From the NCBI RefSeq assembly GCF_019218755.1, contig NZ_JAHUWZ010000001.1, positions 1,302,001 through 1,366,000 of the forward strand: a stretch of 64,000 bases of DNA, in the 5' to 3' direction. The notes beneath the pieces are model-generated. The model searched no databases. It saw nothing but the letters and a program-made list of their open reading frames with translations, and was not told the origin of the DNA. Within the stretch, counting starts at the first letter, position 1. Each line of letters begins with the position of its first letter. The position numbers and the translations under genes are program-made. This DNA is from Acidovorax sp. sif1233. GTDB lineage: Bacteria; Pseudomonadota; Gammaproteobacteria; Burkholderiales; Burkholderiaceae_C. Positions 44,460-52,738 of this stretch are shown piece after piece.

Positions 44460-45514
44460 GCGGGCCCCTGCGCTGGAGCGCGGCCGCCCCCGAGCACGGC
44501 GGGCCGGATGCGATGGGCGCCGCGCTCCATGACTTCTCCACCAACAGCAATGCCTGCGGGCCATGCCCGGGGGCGCTGCATGCCGTGCGGGCGGCCGATG
44601 CCACCCGCTACCCCGACCCGGCCTACACCGCCCTGCGCGAGGGCCTGGGGGCATTCCACGGCGTGGCCCCCCGGCGCATCGTGCTGGCGGGCGGCGCCAG
44701 CGAGTTCATCCACCGCATCACTGCGCTGGCCGTGCAGAAGGGCTGCGTGCAGGTCGCGTTGCCCGCGCACAGCTATGGCGACTACGCCCAGGCCGCGCAG
44801 GCGCGGGGCCTGGCACTGGCGCGCGCAGGCGAAGCGGGCGCGGGCCTGGCGGGCTTGGCGGGCTTGCAATGGGCCTGCGACCCTTCCAGTCCCCTGGGCC
44901 GGCCAGACCCTGCCGCGCATGTTTGGCATGCGCCGGCCGATGGCGGCGTCCCCGGCGTCCTGCGCGTGCTCGACTGCGCCTATGCGCCGCTGCGGCTGGA
45001 GGGCCCGGGCGCCTGGACCGGCCGGCCCGCCACCACCCCGGCCCATTGCTGGCAGGTGTGGACGCCGAACAAGGCACTGGGCCTCACCGGCGTGCGTGCG
45101 GCCTATGCCGTGGCGCCCGCGGGTGCCGAAGGGCAGGTGGACACACTGGTTGCGCTGGCTCCCTCGTGGCCGCTGGGCGCGCACGGCGTGGCCCTGCTGC
45201 AGGCCTGGCTGGACCCCGCCGTGCAGCAGTGGGTGGTGGGCAGCCTTGCCACCCTGCGCGACTGGAAAGCGCGCCAGCTGGCGCTGTGCGCGGGCCTGGG
45301 CTGGGCGGTGCGGGCGGGCAGCCAGGCCAACTACTTCTGCGCCCGGCCTGACGGCGGGCCCGATCCCCAGTCCCTGGCCGAACGGCTGGCCGGGCTGCGC
45401 GGCCAGGGCATCAAGCTGCGCGACTGCACCTCGTTCGGCCTGCCGGGCCATGTGCGGCTGGGGGTGCTGCCGCCAGCGTCGCAACAGGCTTTGCTGCAGG
45501 CATGGGGGCGCTGA
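44456..45514 (+). CDS. cobC: Threonine-phosphate decarboxylase-type aminotransferase (CobC/CobD)
   Basis: A 352-residue PLP fold-type I enzyme expected to make (R)-1-amino-2-propanol O-phosphate for the aminopropanol arm. N-terminal DFSTNSNACGPCPGALHAVR and TRYPDPAYTALREGLG are CobC/CobD-like. The PLP lysine is Lys206 in WTPNKALGLTGVRAAY. The C-terminal GIKLRDCTSFGLPGHVRLGV is typical. It overlaps cbiB by ATGA, supporting the pathway role. Confidence 0.9.
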   Translation: MSGPLRWSAAAPEHGGPDAMGAALHDFSTNSNACGPCPGALHAVRAADATRYPDPAYTALREGLGAFHGVAPRRIVLAGGASEFIHRITALAVQKGCVQVALPAHSYGDYAQAAQARGLALARAGEAGAGLAGLAGLQWACDPSSPLGRPDPAAHVWHAPADGGVPGVLRVLDCAYAPLRLEGPGAWTGRPATTPAHCWQVWTPNKALGLTGVRAAYAVAPAGAEGQVDTLVALAPSWPLGAHGVALLQAWLDPAVQQWVVGSLATLRDWKARQLALCAGLGWAVRAGSQANYFCARPDGGPDPQSLAERLAGLRGQGIKLRDCTSFGLPGHVRLGVLPPASQQALLQAWGR

Positions 45515-45594
45515 TCCCGCGCCGCGCGGGCGCTACCATGCCGGATTCATCCATGCATCTTCCTCTCCCTATCTCTTCAGGAGGCCCGGCCCCC

Positions 45595-46380
45595 GTGCGA
45601 ACCATCACCGTCACCCGCTACGTCACGCCGCTGCGTGAAGGCGGATCCATGCCCGCCGTGGTCGAAGGCGACGACCTCGGGCTGTACGTGCTCAAGTTCC
45701 GGGGGGCGGGGCAGGGCGTGCGCGCCCTCCTGGCCGAGCTCATTTCCGGGGGCCTGGCGCGGGCCCTGGGCTTGCCCGTGCCCGAGATCGTGCTCGCCCA
45801 GCTGGACACGGGCCTGGCCCAGACCGAGCCCGACCCCGAAATCCAGGACCTGGTGCGCGCCAGCGGCGGTCTCAACGTGGGGCTCGACTACCTGTCGGGC
45901 GCGCTCAACTTCGACCCCGCGGTGGACGAGGTGTCCGAGGACTTCGCCTCGCGCCTGGTCTGGTTCGATGCCCTGGTGGCCAATGTGGACCGCACGGCGC
46001 GCAACACCAACCTGCTCGTGTGGCACCGCAAGCCCTGGCTCATCGACCATGGCGCCTCGCTCACCTTCCACCATGCGTGGAATGGCGCGGTGGCGCAGCC
46101 CGCCAGGCCTTTCGCGCCGATTGCCGACCATGTGCTGCTGCACCGCGCCACGGCCATCGGCGAGGTGGACGGCGAACTGGCGGCGCTGCTCACGCGCGAG
46201 GTGCTCACGGGCATCCTGGCGGATGTGCCCGATGAATTCCTGGCCTTGGCCGGCGCCGAGCATGCCGAGGGCCCGCTGTCGGCCCCGGCCAGCCATCGCC
46301 AGGCCTATGTGGACCATTTCGCGGCGCGCATCGCGGGGCGCGAGGCCTGGGTGAAGGGGGCCATCGATGCACGCGGCTGA
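45595..46380 (+). CDS. HipA-like kinase-family protein (DUF3037-associated)
   Basis: 261 residues. The GTG at 45595 is preceded by AGGAGG (45579-45584) and gives a start near TITVTRYVTPLREGG, the family N-terminus. Kinase-like motifs: VVEGDDLGLYVLKFRG (nucleotide-binding strand and Lys), ANVDRTARNTN with Asp132 (catalytic loop) and LIDHGASL with Asp151 (metal-binding). It is related to HipA kinases but lacks the HipB partner. The next gene overlaps by 14 bp. Why it sits inside a cobalamin operon is not clear. Confidence 0.82.
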   Translation: MRTITVTRYVTPLREGGSMPAVVEGDDLGLYVLKFRGAGQGVRALLAELISGGLARALGLPVPEIVLAQLDTGLAQTEPDPEIQDLVRASGGLNVGLDYLSGALNFDPAVDEVSEDFASRLVWFDALVANVDRTARNTNLLVWHRKPWLIDHGASLTFHHAWNGAVAQPARPFAPIADHVLLHRATAIGEVDGELAALLTREVLTGILADVPDEFLALAGAEHAEGPLSAPASHRQAYVDHFAARIAGREAWVKGAIDARG

Positions 46381-46759
46381 GGTGTACGACTACGCCATCG
46401 TGCGTGTGGTGCCGCGCGTGGAGCGCGAAGAGTTCATCAACGCGGGCGTGATCCTCTCGTGCCAGCGCAGCGGCTTCCTGCAGGCCGCCATCGCGCTCGA
46501 CGAGGCGCGCCTGCTGGCCATCGACCCGCGGGCCGACATCGACACCGTGCGCCGCCACCTGGCGGCCATCGTGGCCATTTGCGCCGGGGACGAGGGCTGC
46601 GGGCCGATTGCGCGGCTGCCCTACCGCTCGCGCTTTCACTGGCTCACCGCCAGGCGCAGCGCCGTCATCCAGACATCGCCCGTGCACACCGGCCGCTGCA
46701 CCGACGCGGCGGCGGCGCTCGACCACATCATGGACCGCATGGTGAGGCCCCTGCCTTGA
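46367..46759 (+). CDS. DUF3037 protein
   Basis: 130 residues; the N-terminus YDYAIVRVVPRVEREEFINA with the following GVILSC matches DUF3037, a family usually found next to this type of HipA-like gene. It overlaps the kinase-like gene by 14 bp, and cobQ begins in its stop codon (TTGA). Biochemical function is unknown. Confidence 0.82.
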   Translation: MHAAEVYDYAIVRVVPRVEREEFINAGVILSCQRSGFLQAAIALDEARLLAIDPRADIDTVRRHLAAIVAICAGDEGCGPIARLPYRSRFHWLTARRSAVIQTSPVHTGRCTDAAAALDHIMDRMVRPLP

Positions 46760-48261
46760 ACGCATCCACTTCTCCGCGCATGGCGCGCTGCGTGATGGTG
46801 CTGGGCACCACCAGCGGCGCCGGCAAGAGCTGGCTCACCACCGCGCTGTGCCGCCACTACAGCAACCTGGGCCTGAAGGTCGCGCCGTTCAAGGCGCAGA
46901 ACATGAGCAACAACGCGCGCGTCGTGCCCGGCCCCGGCGGGTTGCTGGGCGAGATCGGCAGCGCGCAGTACTTCCAGGCCCTCGCGGCCCGCGCCGGGCC
47001 CGAGGTGCGCATGAACCCACTGCTGCTCAAGCCCGAGGCCGACACGCACAGCCAGGTCGTGCTGATGGGGCAGGTGAGCGCGGAGCTCACGGCCATGCCC
47101 TGGCGCGGCCGCAGCGAAAAGGTGTGGCCGCAGATCGCCGCCGCGCTCGATGCGCTGCGCGCCGAAAACGACGTGGTGGTGATCGAAGGCGCGGGCTCGC
47201 CCGCCGAGATCAACCTGCACGCGAGCGACATCGTGAACATGCGCGTCGCGCGCCATGCCGGCGCCCGCTGCCTGCTGGTGACCGACATCGACCGGGGCGG
47301 CGCCTTTGCGCACCTGTACGGCACCTGGGCGCTGCTGCCCGAGGACGAGCGCGCACTGATCCATGGATTCGTGCTCAACAAGTTCCGCGGCGATGCCCGC
47401 CTGCTGGCGCCCGCGCCGCAGATGCTGCAGGACCTGACCGGCGTGCCCACCGTGGCAACGGTGCCGATGCACTGGCGCCACGGCCTGCCCGAGGAGGATG
47501 GCGTGTTCGACGACCGCAGCACCTCGGCCGGCACCGTGCACACCACCGTGGCCGTGGTGGCCTATCCGCGCATCAGCAACCTCGATGAGTTCCAGCCCCT
47601 GAAGAATGTGCCCGGCGTGCGCCTGCTGTGGGCGCGCAGCCCGGCCGACCTGGGCGGCCTGAAGCCCACGGACTGGGTGGTGCTGCCCGGCTCCAAGGCG
47701 ACGGCCGCCGACCTGGCCTGGCTGCGCGCGCAGGGGCTGGACCAGTCCATCGCGGCCCATGCCGCGCGCGGCGGGGCCGTGCTGGGGGTGTGTGGCGGCC
47801 TGCAGATGCTGGGCGAGGCGCTGATCGACACCGAGGGCATCGACGGCAATGCGCCCGGCCTGGGCCTGCTGCCGCTGGTCACCGCCTTCGCGCGCGACAA
47901 GACGGTGCGGCTCACGCGCGCGCGTTGCGGTGCGCTGCCGGGCGCCTGGGGGGCGCTGTCGGGGGTGGAGGTGGCGGGCTATGAAATCCACCACGGCCAG
48001 ACCGCGCAGCACCCGGCCATGGCGGCCAAGGGCGATGTGGCACACGAGGTGATGCCAGGCCTGGCCTGGAGCAATGCGGCGGGCAATGTGCTGGGGGTGT
48101 ACCTGCACGGCCTGTTCGAGGACGGGGCGGCGCTCCAGGCGCTGTTCGGTGCGCGGCTCGCCGCGCCGGTGCCCACGCTCGACAGCGTGTTCGACGGCCT
48201 GGCGCACGCCATCGGCCCCTGTTTCACGCCCGGGGTGCTGGATGCGCTGGTGGCCGCGTAG
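46756..48261 (+). CDS. cobQ: Cobyric acid synthase
   Basis: A 501-residue CobQ/CbiP enzyme that amidates carboxylates b, d, e and g. The P-loop-like N-terminus reads MVLGTTSGAGKSWLTTALCR, followed by PFKAQNMSNNARV. The triad-type glutaminase has Cys346 in VLGVCGGLQMLGEAL and His412/413 in YEIHHGQT. The TTG at 46756 overlaps the DUF3037 stop and has GAGG upstream; the ATG at 46780 is the alternative. Confidence 0.94.
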   Translation: MNASTSPRMARCVMVLGTTSGAGKSWLTTALCRHYSNLGLKVAPFKAQNMSNNARVVPGPGGLLGEIGSAQYFQALAARAGPEVRMNPLLLKPEADTHSQVVLMGQVSAELTAMPWRGRSEKVWPQIAAALDALRAENDVVVIEGAGSPAEINLHASDIVNMRVARHAGARCLLVTDIDRGGAFAHLYGTWALLPEDERALIHGFVLNKFRGDARLLAPAPQMLQDLTGVPTVATVPMHWRHGLPEEDGVFDDRSTSAGTVHTTVAVVAYPRISNLDEFQPLKNVPGVRLLWARSPADLGGLKPTDWVVLPGSKATAADLAWLRAQGLDQSIAAHAARGGAVLGVCGGLQMLGEALIDTEGIDGNAPGLGLLPLVTAFARDKTVRLTRARCGALPGAWGALSGVEVAGYEIHHGQTAQHPAMAAKGDVAHEVMPGLAWSNAAGNVLGVYLHGLFEDGAALQALFGARLAAPVPTLDSVFDGLAHAIGPCFTPGVLDALVAA

Positions 48262-48289
48262 GGCTGCCGCGGTGGCGGGCCTCGGCGCT

Positions 48290-49081
48290 TTACACCCGTT
48301 CGCAGTGGTATGCGAGCGTGGTGTACGGGAAGCGCACGGTGCCCTGCCCGCGCAGCGCGGGGTGGTGGGCGATGAGTGCCTCGATCCGTGCGCGCACCTG
48401 GGCCCGCTCGCTGTCGGGCAGGGCGGCGATGAAGCTCACCGACATGAAGCGGTCCATGATGACCTGCTGTGGCGGCCCCACATGCTCATGCGGCAGCCGG
48501 GTCTCGGCCAGTGGGCTGAAGCCGGGGTGCGGGAAGGGCCGGCGCCAGTCGCCCTTGTAGAAGCGCGGCGCATCGCCCTCGAAGGGCGTGATGATGTCCG
48601 TGAGTTCCGCCACCCAGTCCACCGACTCGTCGCGCACATTCCACACCAGGCCAAGCCGGCCGCCGGGGCGCAGCACGCGGTGGAATTCATCCAGAGACTC
48701 GTTCGTGGCAAACCAGTGGAAGGCCTGCGCACAGACCAGGGCATCGAGCGCGCCGGACGGCAGCGGAATGGCCTGGGCCGTTCCCGCCACGGCGCGCACC
48801 GTGGGCAATTGCAGGGCATCGATCCTGGCGCGCATCGCATCCACGGGCTCCACGCCCACCACACCGGCCCCGGTGGCCGCGAGCAGCGCGGTGAACTTGC
48901 CCGTGCCCGCGCCCACATCGGCCACCTGGCGGCCGGGGCCCAGGCCCAGGGTCTGCCCCAGCCAGGCCGACAGCGCCGCCGGGTAGTCGGGCCGGCCGCG
49001 CGCGTATGTCTGGGCCTCATTCGCATAACCCCGCTGTGCCGCTGCGTGCACGGCATCTTTCTTCGTGTTCTCTACCACCAT
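48290..49081 (-). CDS. Class I SAM-dependent methyltransferase
   Basis: 263 residues. The SAM-binding motif reads VADVGAGTGKFTALLAATGA, then GVEPVDAMRARI; AQAFHWF and FHRVLRPGGRLGLVWN are typical of the small-molecule UbiE/Methyltransf_11 group. The substrate is unknown. Its ATG (49081) faces and overlaps the cobT ATG (49080) in the tetranucleotide CATG. An alternative start at 49096 would overlap cobT further. It separates cobQ from cobT on the other strand. Confidence 0.85.
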   Translation of the reverse strand: MVVENTKKDAVHAAAQRGYANEAQTYARGRPDYPAALSAWLGQTLGLGPGRQVADVGAGTGKFTALLAATGAGVVGVEPVDAMRARIDALQLPTVRAVAGTAQAIPLPSGALDALVCAQAFHWFATNESLDEFHRVLRPGGRLGLVWNVRDESVDWVAELTDIITPFEGDAPRFYKGDWRRPFPHPGFSPLAETRLPHEHVGPPQQVIMDRFMSVSFIAALPDSERAQVRARIEALIAHHPALRGQGTVRFPYTTLAYHCERV

Positions 49082-50144
49082 GACCGCACCTTTCATTCTT
49101 CCACCCGTTGATGACCTCCATGATGCCGCGTTGGCCAGCCGCCTGCAGCACGTGATCGATTACAAGACCAAGCCGCTCGGCTCCCTGGGGCTGCTGGAGC
49201 GCCTGGCGCTGCGCCTGGGGCTCATCCTGGGCACCGAGACGCCTGCACTGCATGCGCCGCAGATGCTGGTGTGCGCGGGCGACCACGGGCTGGCCGCAAG
49301 GGGCGTGTCGGCGTTTCCGAGCGACGTGACGTGGCAGATGGTCGAGAACTTCCTGGCCGGTGGCGCCGCCGTGAGCGTGCTCGCGCGCCAGCACGGCCTG
49401 GGCCTGACGGTGGTGGACTGCGGCGTGGCCAAACCCATCGCCGCGCGCGAGGCAGCGCCCGGCCAGCCGCACTTGCTGCTGCGCAAGGTGGCGCTGGGCA
49501 CTCAGGACGCTTCCGTCGGGCCCGCGATGACGGCGGCGCAGTGCGCTGGGGCCCTGGCGAACGGCGCGGAGGTGGTGCGCGGCCTGCCCGGCAATGCGCT
49601 GCTGCTGGGCGAGATGGGCATCGGCAACACGTCCGTGGCCTCGCTGCTGCTGGCACGGCTGGCCGGCCTGCCGCTGGCCGAGGTGACGGGCGCCGGCACG
49701 GGGCTGGATGCGGCCGGCATCGAGCGCAAGCGCGCGGTGCTGCAGCAGGCGCTGGACGTGAACGCCGGGGCCACCGGCCCGCTGGATGCGCTGGCCGCCC
49801 TGGGCGGCTTCGAGGTCGCCACGCTGGTGGGCGCGGTGCTGCAGGCCGCGGCCGAGCGCCGTGTGATCGTGGTGGATGGCTTCATCACCAGCGCCGCCGT
49901 GCTGGTGGCCAGCCGCCTGCAGCCGGCCGTGCTGCAGCGCTGCGTGTTCGCCCACCGATCGGGCGAGCGCGGCCACAGCCTCATGCTCGCGCAGATGCAG
50001 GCCGAGCCGCTGCTGGACCTGGGCCTGCGCCTGGGCGAGGGCTCGGGCGCTGCGCTCGCCTGGCCGCTGCTGCAGTCGGCGTGCGCGGTGCTCAGCGAGA
50101 TGGCGAGCTTCGAGTCGGCCGGGGTCGCCACCCAGACAGCCTGA
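49080..50144 (+). CDS. cobT: Nicotinate-nucleotide-dimethylbenzimidazole phosphoribosyltransferase
   Basis: A 354-residue CobT enzyme that activates the lower ligand as alpha-ribazole phosphate. Motifs: DYKTKPLGSLGLLERLALRL, VCAGDHGLAARGVSAFPSDV, GEMGIGNTSVAS and, at the end, LSEMASFESAGV with the catalytic-type Glu340. Loose spacing upstream and no good ribosome-binding site; a GTG at 49065 is the only other candidate start. Confidence 0.94.
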   Translation: MTAPFILPPVDDLHDAALASRLQHVIDYKTKPLGSLGLLERLALRLGLILGTETPALHAPQMLVCAGDHGLAARGVSAFPSDVTWQMVENFLAGGAAVSVLARQHGLGLTVVDCGVAKPIAAREAAPGQPHLLLRKVALGTQDASVGPAMTAAQCAGALANGAEVVRGLPGNALLLGEMGIGNTSVASLLLARLAGLPLAEVTGAGTGLDAAGIERKRAVLQQALDVNAGATGPLDALAALGGFEVATLVGAVLQAAAERRVIVVDGFITSAAVLVASRLQPAVLQRCVFAHRSGERGHSLMLAQMQAEPLLDLGLRLGEGSGAALAWPLLQSACAVLSEMASFESAGVATQTA

Positions 50145-50212
50145 ACCAGGGGGCGGCGCCCCTGCGGCGCAGCCTTCCACCGCCTGGCGCCCGGCGGCGT
50201 GCGATTTGTCTC

Positions 50213-51346
50213 TCAGGCCTCGACCGTCTGGTTGCGCCCCTGCTCCTTGGCGCGGTACAGCGCGGCATCGGCGCGCGAGAGCATGCCGTCCAGCGTCTCG
50301 CCGGGGCCTGCCCAGCTGGTGAGTCCGATGCTGACCTCGCAGTCGAGCGGGTGGCCCGTCGCCAGCGCGGCGTGGATGCGCTGCGCCACGCTCCGGGCCG
50401 CCACTCCCTGCGTGCCTGGCAGCAGCACCATGAATTCTTCTCCGCCATACCGCCCCAGGCGGTCCGCGCGGCGCAGGACCTGGCGCGTCCGTTCGGCGAA
50501 ATGCACGAGCACGGCATCTCCGTGCTGGTGTCCATGGGTGTCGTTCACGGACTTGAAGTTGTCCAGGTCCAGCATCATGATCGAGGGGCCGTTGCCGTAA
50601 CGCTGTGCGCGCTCCAGCTCGTCCTCGCAGCGCTGCAGCAGCGCGCGCCGGTTCAGTGTCTGGGTGAGCGAGTCGTGCGTCGCCAGATGTTCCAGCTCGG
50701 TGCGCAGGCGGTCGGTGGCCATGAGCACCGCGCCGATGGACAGCATGAGCACCGTCAGCACGTAGGCGCCGATGTACAGGGTCTGGAACAGCGAAGGTTC
50801 CATCAGGTCCGCGCCGGCGCGCCCGGCCATGATGGAGCCCAGGCGCACGGCAAGGACGCCCATGTGCAGCGCCAGGACGACCTCCACCAGCCGCACGGGG
50901 AAGTTGCGCCCGCCGTGCCGCAGCATGAAGCGCAATTGTGCGGCATAGACGATGCCCATGGCCACCGTGAAGAACCCGACCCGCAGGCCGTAGTGCGGCA
51001 TCCAGTAGGTCAGCCAGATGAACACGAGGGTGGTGCCCGCCATGACCCAGGACCAAGTGCGCCAGGTGGAGGGCCTGCCCATGAAGCTGCGCGTGCCCAT
51101 GTAGTAGGTCACGGTGCCCAGCACCAGCAGCTGGTTGGCCAGCACCAGGCTCAGCCAGTCCGGGATGAAGCCGCGCGCGCTGAAAAGCACCGTGGACGCC
51201 AGCCACAGCAGCGGCGCCAGCGCCCAGGCGCCCACCCCCTGGATCGACGGCGGGTAGTAGCGCCTCATGAAAAGCAGGACGATGGCCATGACGGCGGACA
51301 TGAAGCCCGCCATGGCGATCATGGAGCGCGGGTCGAGGTTCGTCAT
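50213..51346 (-). CDS. Membrane-bound diguanylate cyclase
   Basis: 377 residues. About seven N-terminal helices fill residues 1-205, followed by a GGDEF domain with the active-site variant GGEEF (in RLGRYGGEEFMVLL) and an RRAD I-site five residues before it. LDLDNFKSVNDTHGHQHGD and the C-terminal YRAKEQGRNQ are intact, so it should make cyclic-di-GMP with product inhibition. The sensed signal is unknown. It is divergent from the ABC transporter operon. Confidence 0.92.
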   Translation of the reverse strand: MTNLDPRSMIAMAGFMSAVMAIVLLFMRRYYPPSIQGVGAWALAPLLWLASTVLFSARGFIPDWLSLVLANQLLVLGTVTYYMGTRSFMGRPSTWRTWSWVMAGTTLVFIWLTYWMPHYGLRVGFFTVAMGIVYAAQLRFMLRHGGRNFPVRLVEVVLALHMGVLAVRLGSIMAGRAGADLMEPSLFQTLYIGAYVLTVLMLSIGAVLMATDRLRTELEHLATHDSLTQTLNRRALLQRCEDELERAQRYGNGPSIMMLDLDNFKSVNDTHGHQHGDAVLVHFAERTRQVLRRADRLGRYGGEEFMVLLPGTQGVAARSVAQRIHAALATGHPLDCEVSIGLTSWAGPGETLDGMLSRADAALYRAKEQGRNQTVEA

Positions 51347-51485
51347 CCAGCGTGAATGGGAAGAGGGCGCGCTACGTAAGAAATTGTTTCTGCTGCGATT
51401 TCAGTATAGCCATACGAATATGTTTCAGGCGTGTGCCATGGGCCCCGCAAACGTTTCCGTGCACCAGAAAAAGGAGCCGAAGCGG

Positions 51486-51540
51486 CAAGGATGGTGCGCG
51501 CAGCGCGGGGCCGGCACAGGCCGGGCACAAGGATGGTGCG
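51486..51540 (+). promoter_or_regulatory. Candidate NtrC-type enhancer with 13-bp direct repeat
   Basis: CAAGGATGGTGCG occurs at 51486-51498 and again at 51528-51540, 42 bp apart (four helical turns). The second copy, with its upstream bases, reads GCAC-AAGGAT-GGTGC, the half-site layout of NtrC sites (GCAC-N6-GGTGC). It lies about 40-115 bp upstream of a sigma-54-like promoter. The assignment is by motif only. Confidence 0.5.
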
Positions 51541-51542
51541 AT

Positions 51543-51576
51543 TTGTACGCAAACTCAATGAAAAATTGTGTACAAA
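51543..51576. promoter_or_regulatory. Inverted repeat, candidate GntR operator
   Basis: TTTGTAC (51542-51548) and GTACAAA (51570-51576) are perfect reverse complements spaced by 21 bp. The inner near-palindromes TTGTACGCAA and TTGTGTACAA resemble the TTGTnnACAA sites of FCD-type GntR regulators. A GntR gene lies at 56041 in the same operon. It is placed just upstream of the -24 element. Confidence 0.45.
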
Positions 51577-51578
51577 GT

Positions 51579-51594
51579 TGGCATGGGCCTTGCG
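51579..51594 (+). promoter_or_regulatory. Candidate sigma-54 promoter
   Basis: TGGCATGGGCCTTGCG fits the -24/-12 consensus TGGCACG-N4-TTGCA, with the invariant GG and GC correctly spaced. Transcription would begin near 51605, two bases before the ATG at 51607, so the message would be nearly leaderless. Confidence 0.5.
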
Positions 51595-51606
51595 TTCATG
51601 GGTGCC

Positions 51607-52677
51607 ATGCAAGCTCCCATCCCTGCCCAGCCCCCGGTTGCCATTGAAATCGTCGCGCTCACCAAGCGCTACGCCAGCGGCAAGCCCGCCGTGGACGCCA
51701 TCAACCTGCGCATCGCCAGCGGCAGCTACTGCTGCCTGCTGGGCCCCTCGGGATGTGGCAAGAGCACCACCTTGCGCATGATCGCCGGGCACGAGTCGGT
51801 GACCAGCGGCGACATCCTGCTGGAGAACCGCAACATCACCGACCTGCCCGCCGCCGCGCGCGGCACGGCCATGATGTTCCAGAGCTTCGCGCTGTTCCCG
51901 CACCTCTCGGCGCTGGACAACGTGGCCTTCAGCCTCAAGATGAAGGGCGTCGCCAAGGCCGAGCGGCAAGCCAAGGCGCGCGATCTGCTGGAGCGCGTGG
52001 CCATGGGCCACCTGGCCGAGCGCAAGCCCGCCGAACTCTCGGGCGGGCAGCAGCAGCGCGTGGCGCTGGCGCGGGCCCTCATCACCCAGCCGCGTGTCTT
52101 GCTGCTGGACGAACCCCTTTCGGCACTCGACCCCTTCCTGCGCATCCAGATGCGCGCCGAGCTGCGCCGCTGGCAGAAGGAGCTGGGCCTGACCTTCATC
52201 CACGTGACCCACTCGCAGGAAGAGGCCATGGCCCTGGCCGACACCATGGTGGTGATGAACCACGGCGTGATCGAGCAGGTAGGTTCGCCGCACGAGGTCT
52301 ATAACCGTCCCGCCAGTGAGTTCGTTGCGCGCTTCATGGGCGGCCACAACGTGATCGACACGCCCGAAGGCAAGGTGGGTGTGCGCACCGACCACCTGCA
52401 GATCGCCCCCGCCAGTGCCGGGCTGCCCTGGGGTGCCCAGCGCATGCAGGCCGTGGTGACCGACGTGGAATACCAGGGCACCTATGTGCTGCTGGGCCTG
52501 CAAAAGCAGGGCGTGGCGCTGTCGGCCAACGCCACGGCCGCCTACTCGGTGATGGTCTCGGAAGCCGCCTTTGCCGCCCAGCCCTACACGGTGGGGCAGG
52601 CGGTGCAGCTGCATTGGACGCCCGACCAGGCGCACCCGCTGTCTGTGCCCGCTCCCGCAATGGCCGTCGCCGCCTGA
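51607..52677 (+). CDS. Spermidine/putrescine-type ABC transporter ATP-binding protein
   Basis: About 356 residues with Walker A GPSGCGKST, LSGGQQQRVALARAL, Walker B LLLDEPLSALD and the H-loop HVTHSQEEA; the C-terminal TOBE-like domain covers about 250-350. It is related to PotA. In-frame ATGs also occur at 51583 and 51598, and a GTG at 51568; 51607 is chosen because the others fall in the promoter and operator motifs. The operon continues with a binding protein and two permeases. Confidence 0.9.
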   Translation: MQAPIPAQPPVAIEIVALTKRYASGKPAVDAINLRIASGSYCCLLGPSGCGKSTTLRMIAGHESVTSGDILLENRNITDLPAAARGTAMMFQSFALFPHLSALDNVAFSLKMKGVAKAERQAKARDLLERVAMGHLAERKPAELSGGQQQRVALARALITQPRVLLLDEPLSALDPFLRIQMRAELRRWQKELGLTFIHVTHSQEEAMALADTMVVMNHGVIEQVGSPHEVYNRPASEFVARFMGGHNVIDTPEGKVGVRTDHLQIAPASAGLPWGAQRMQAVVTDVEYQGTYVLLGLQKQGVALSANATAAYSVMVSEAAFAAQPYTVGQAVQLHWTPDQAHPLSVPAPAMAVAA

Positions 52678-52738
52678 CCGCGCCGCCACGTCCCCTCTTT
52701 TTCCACCCGTCCCCTTCCGCAACCCAAGGAGTTTTCCC

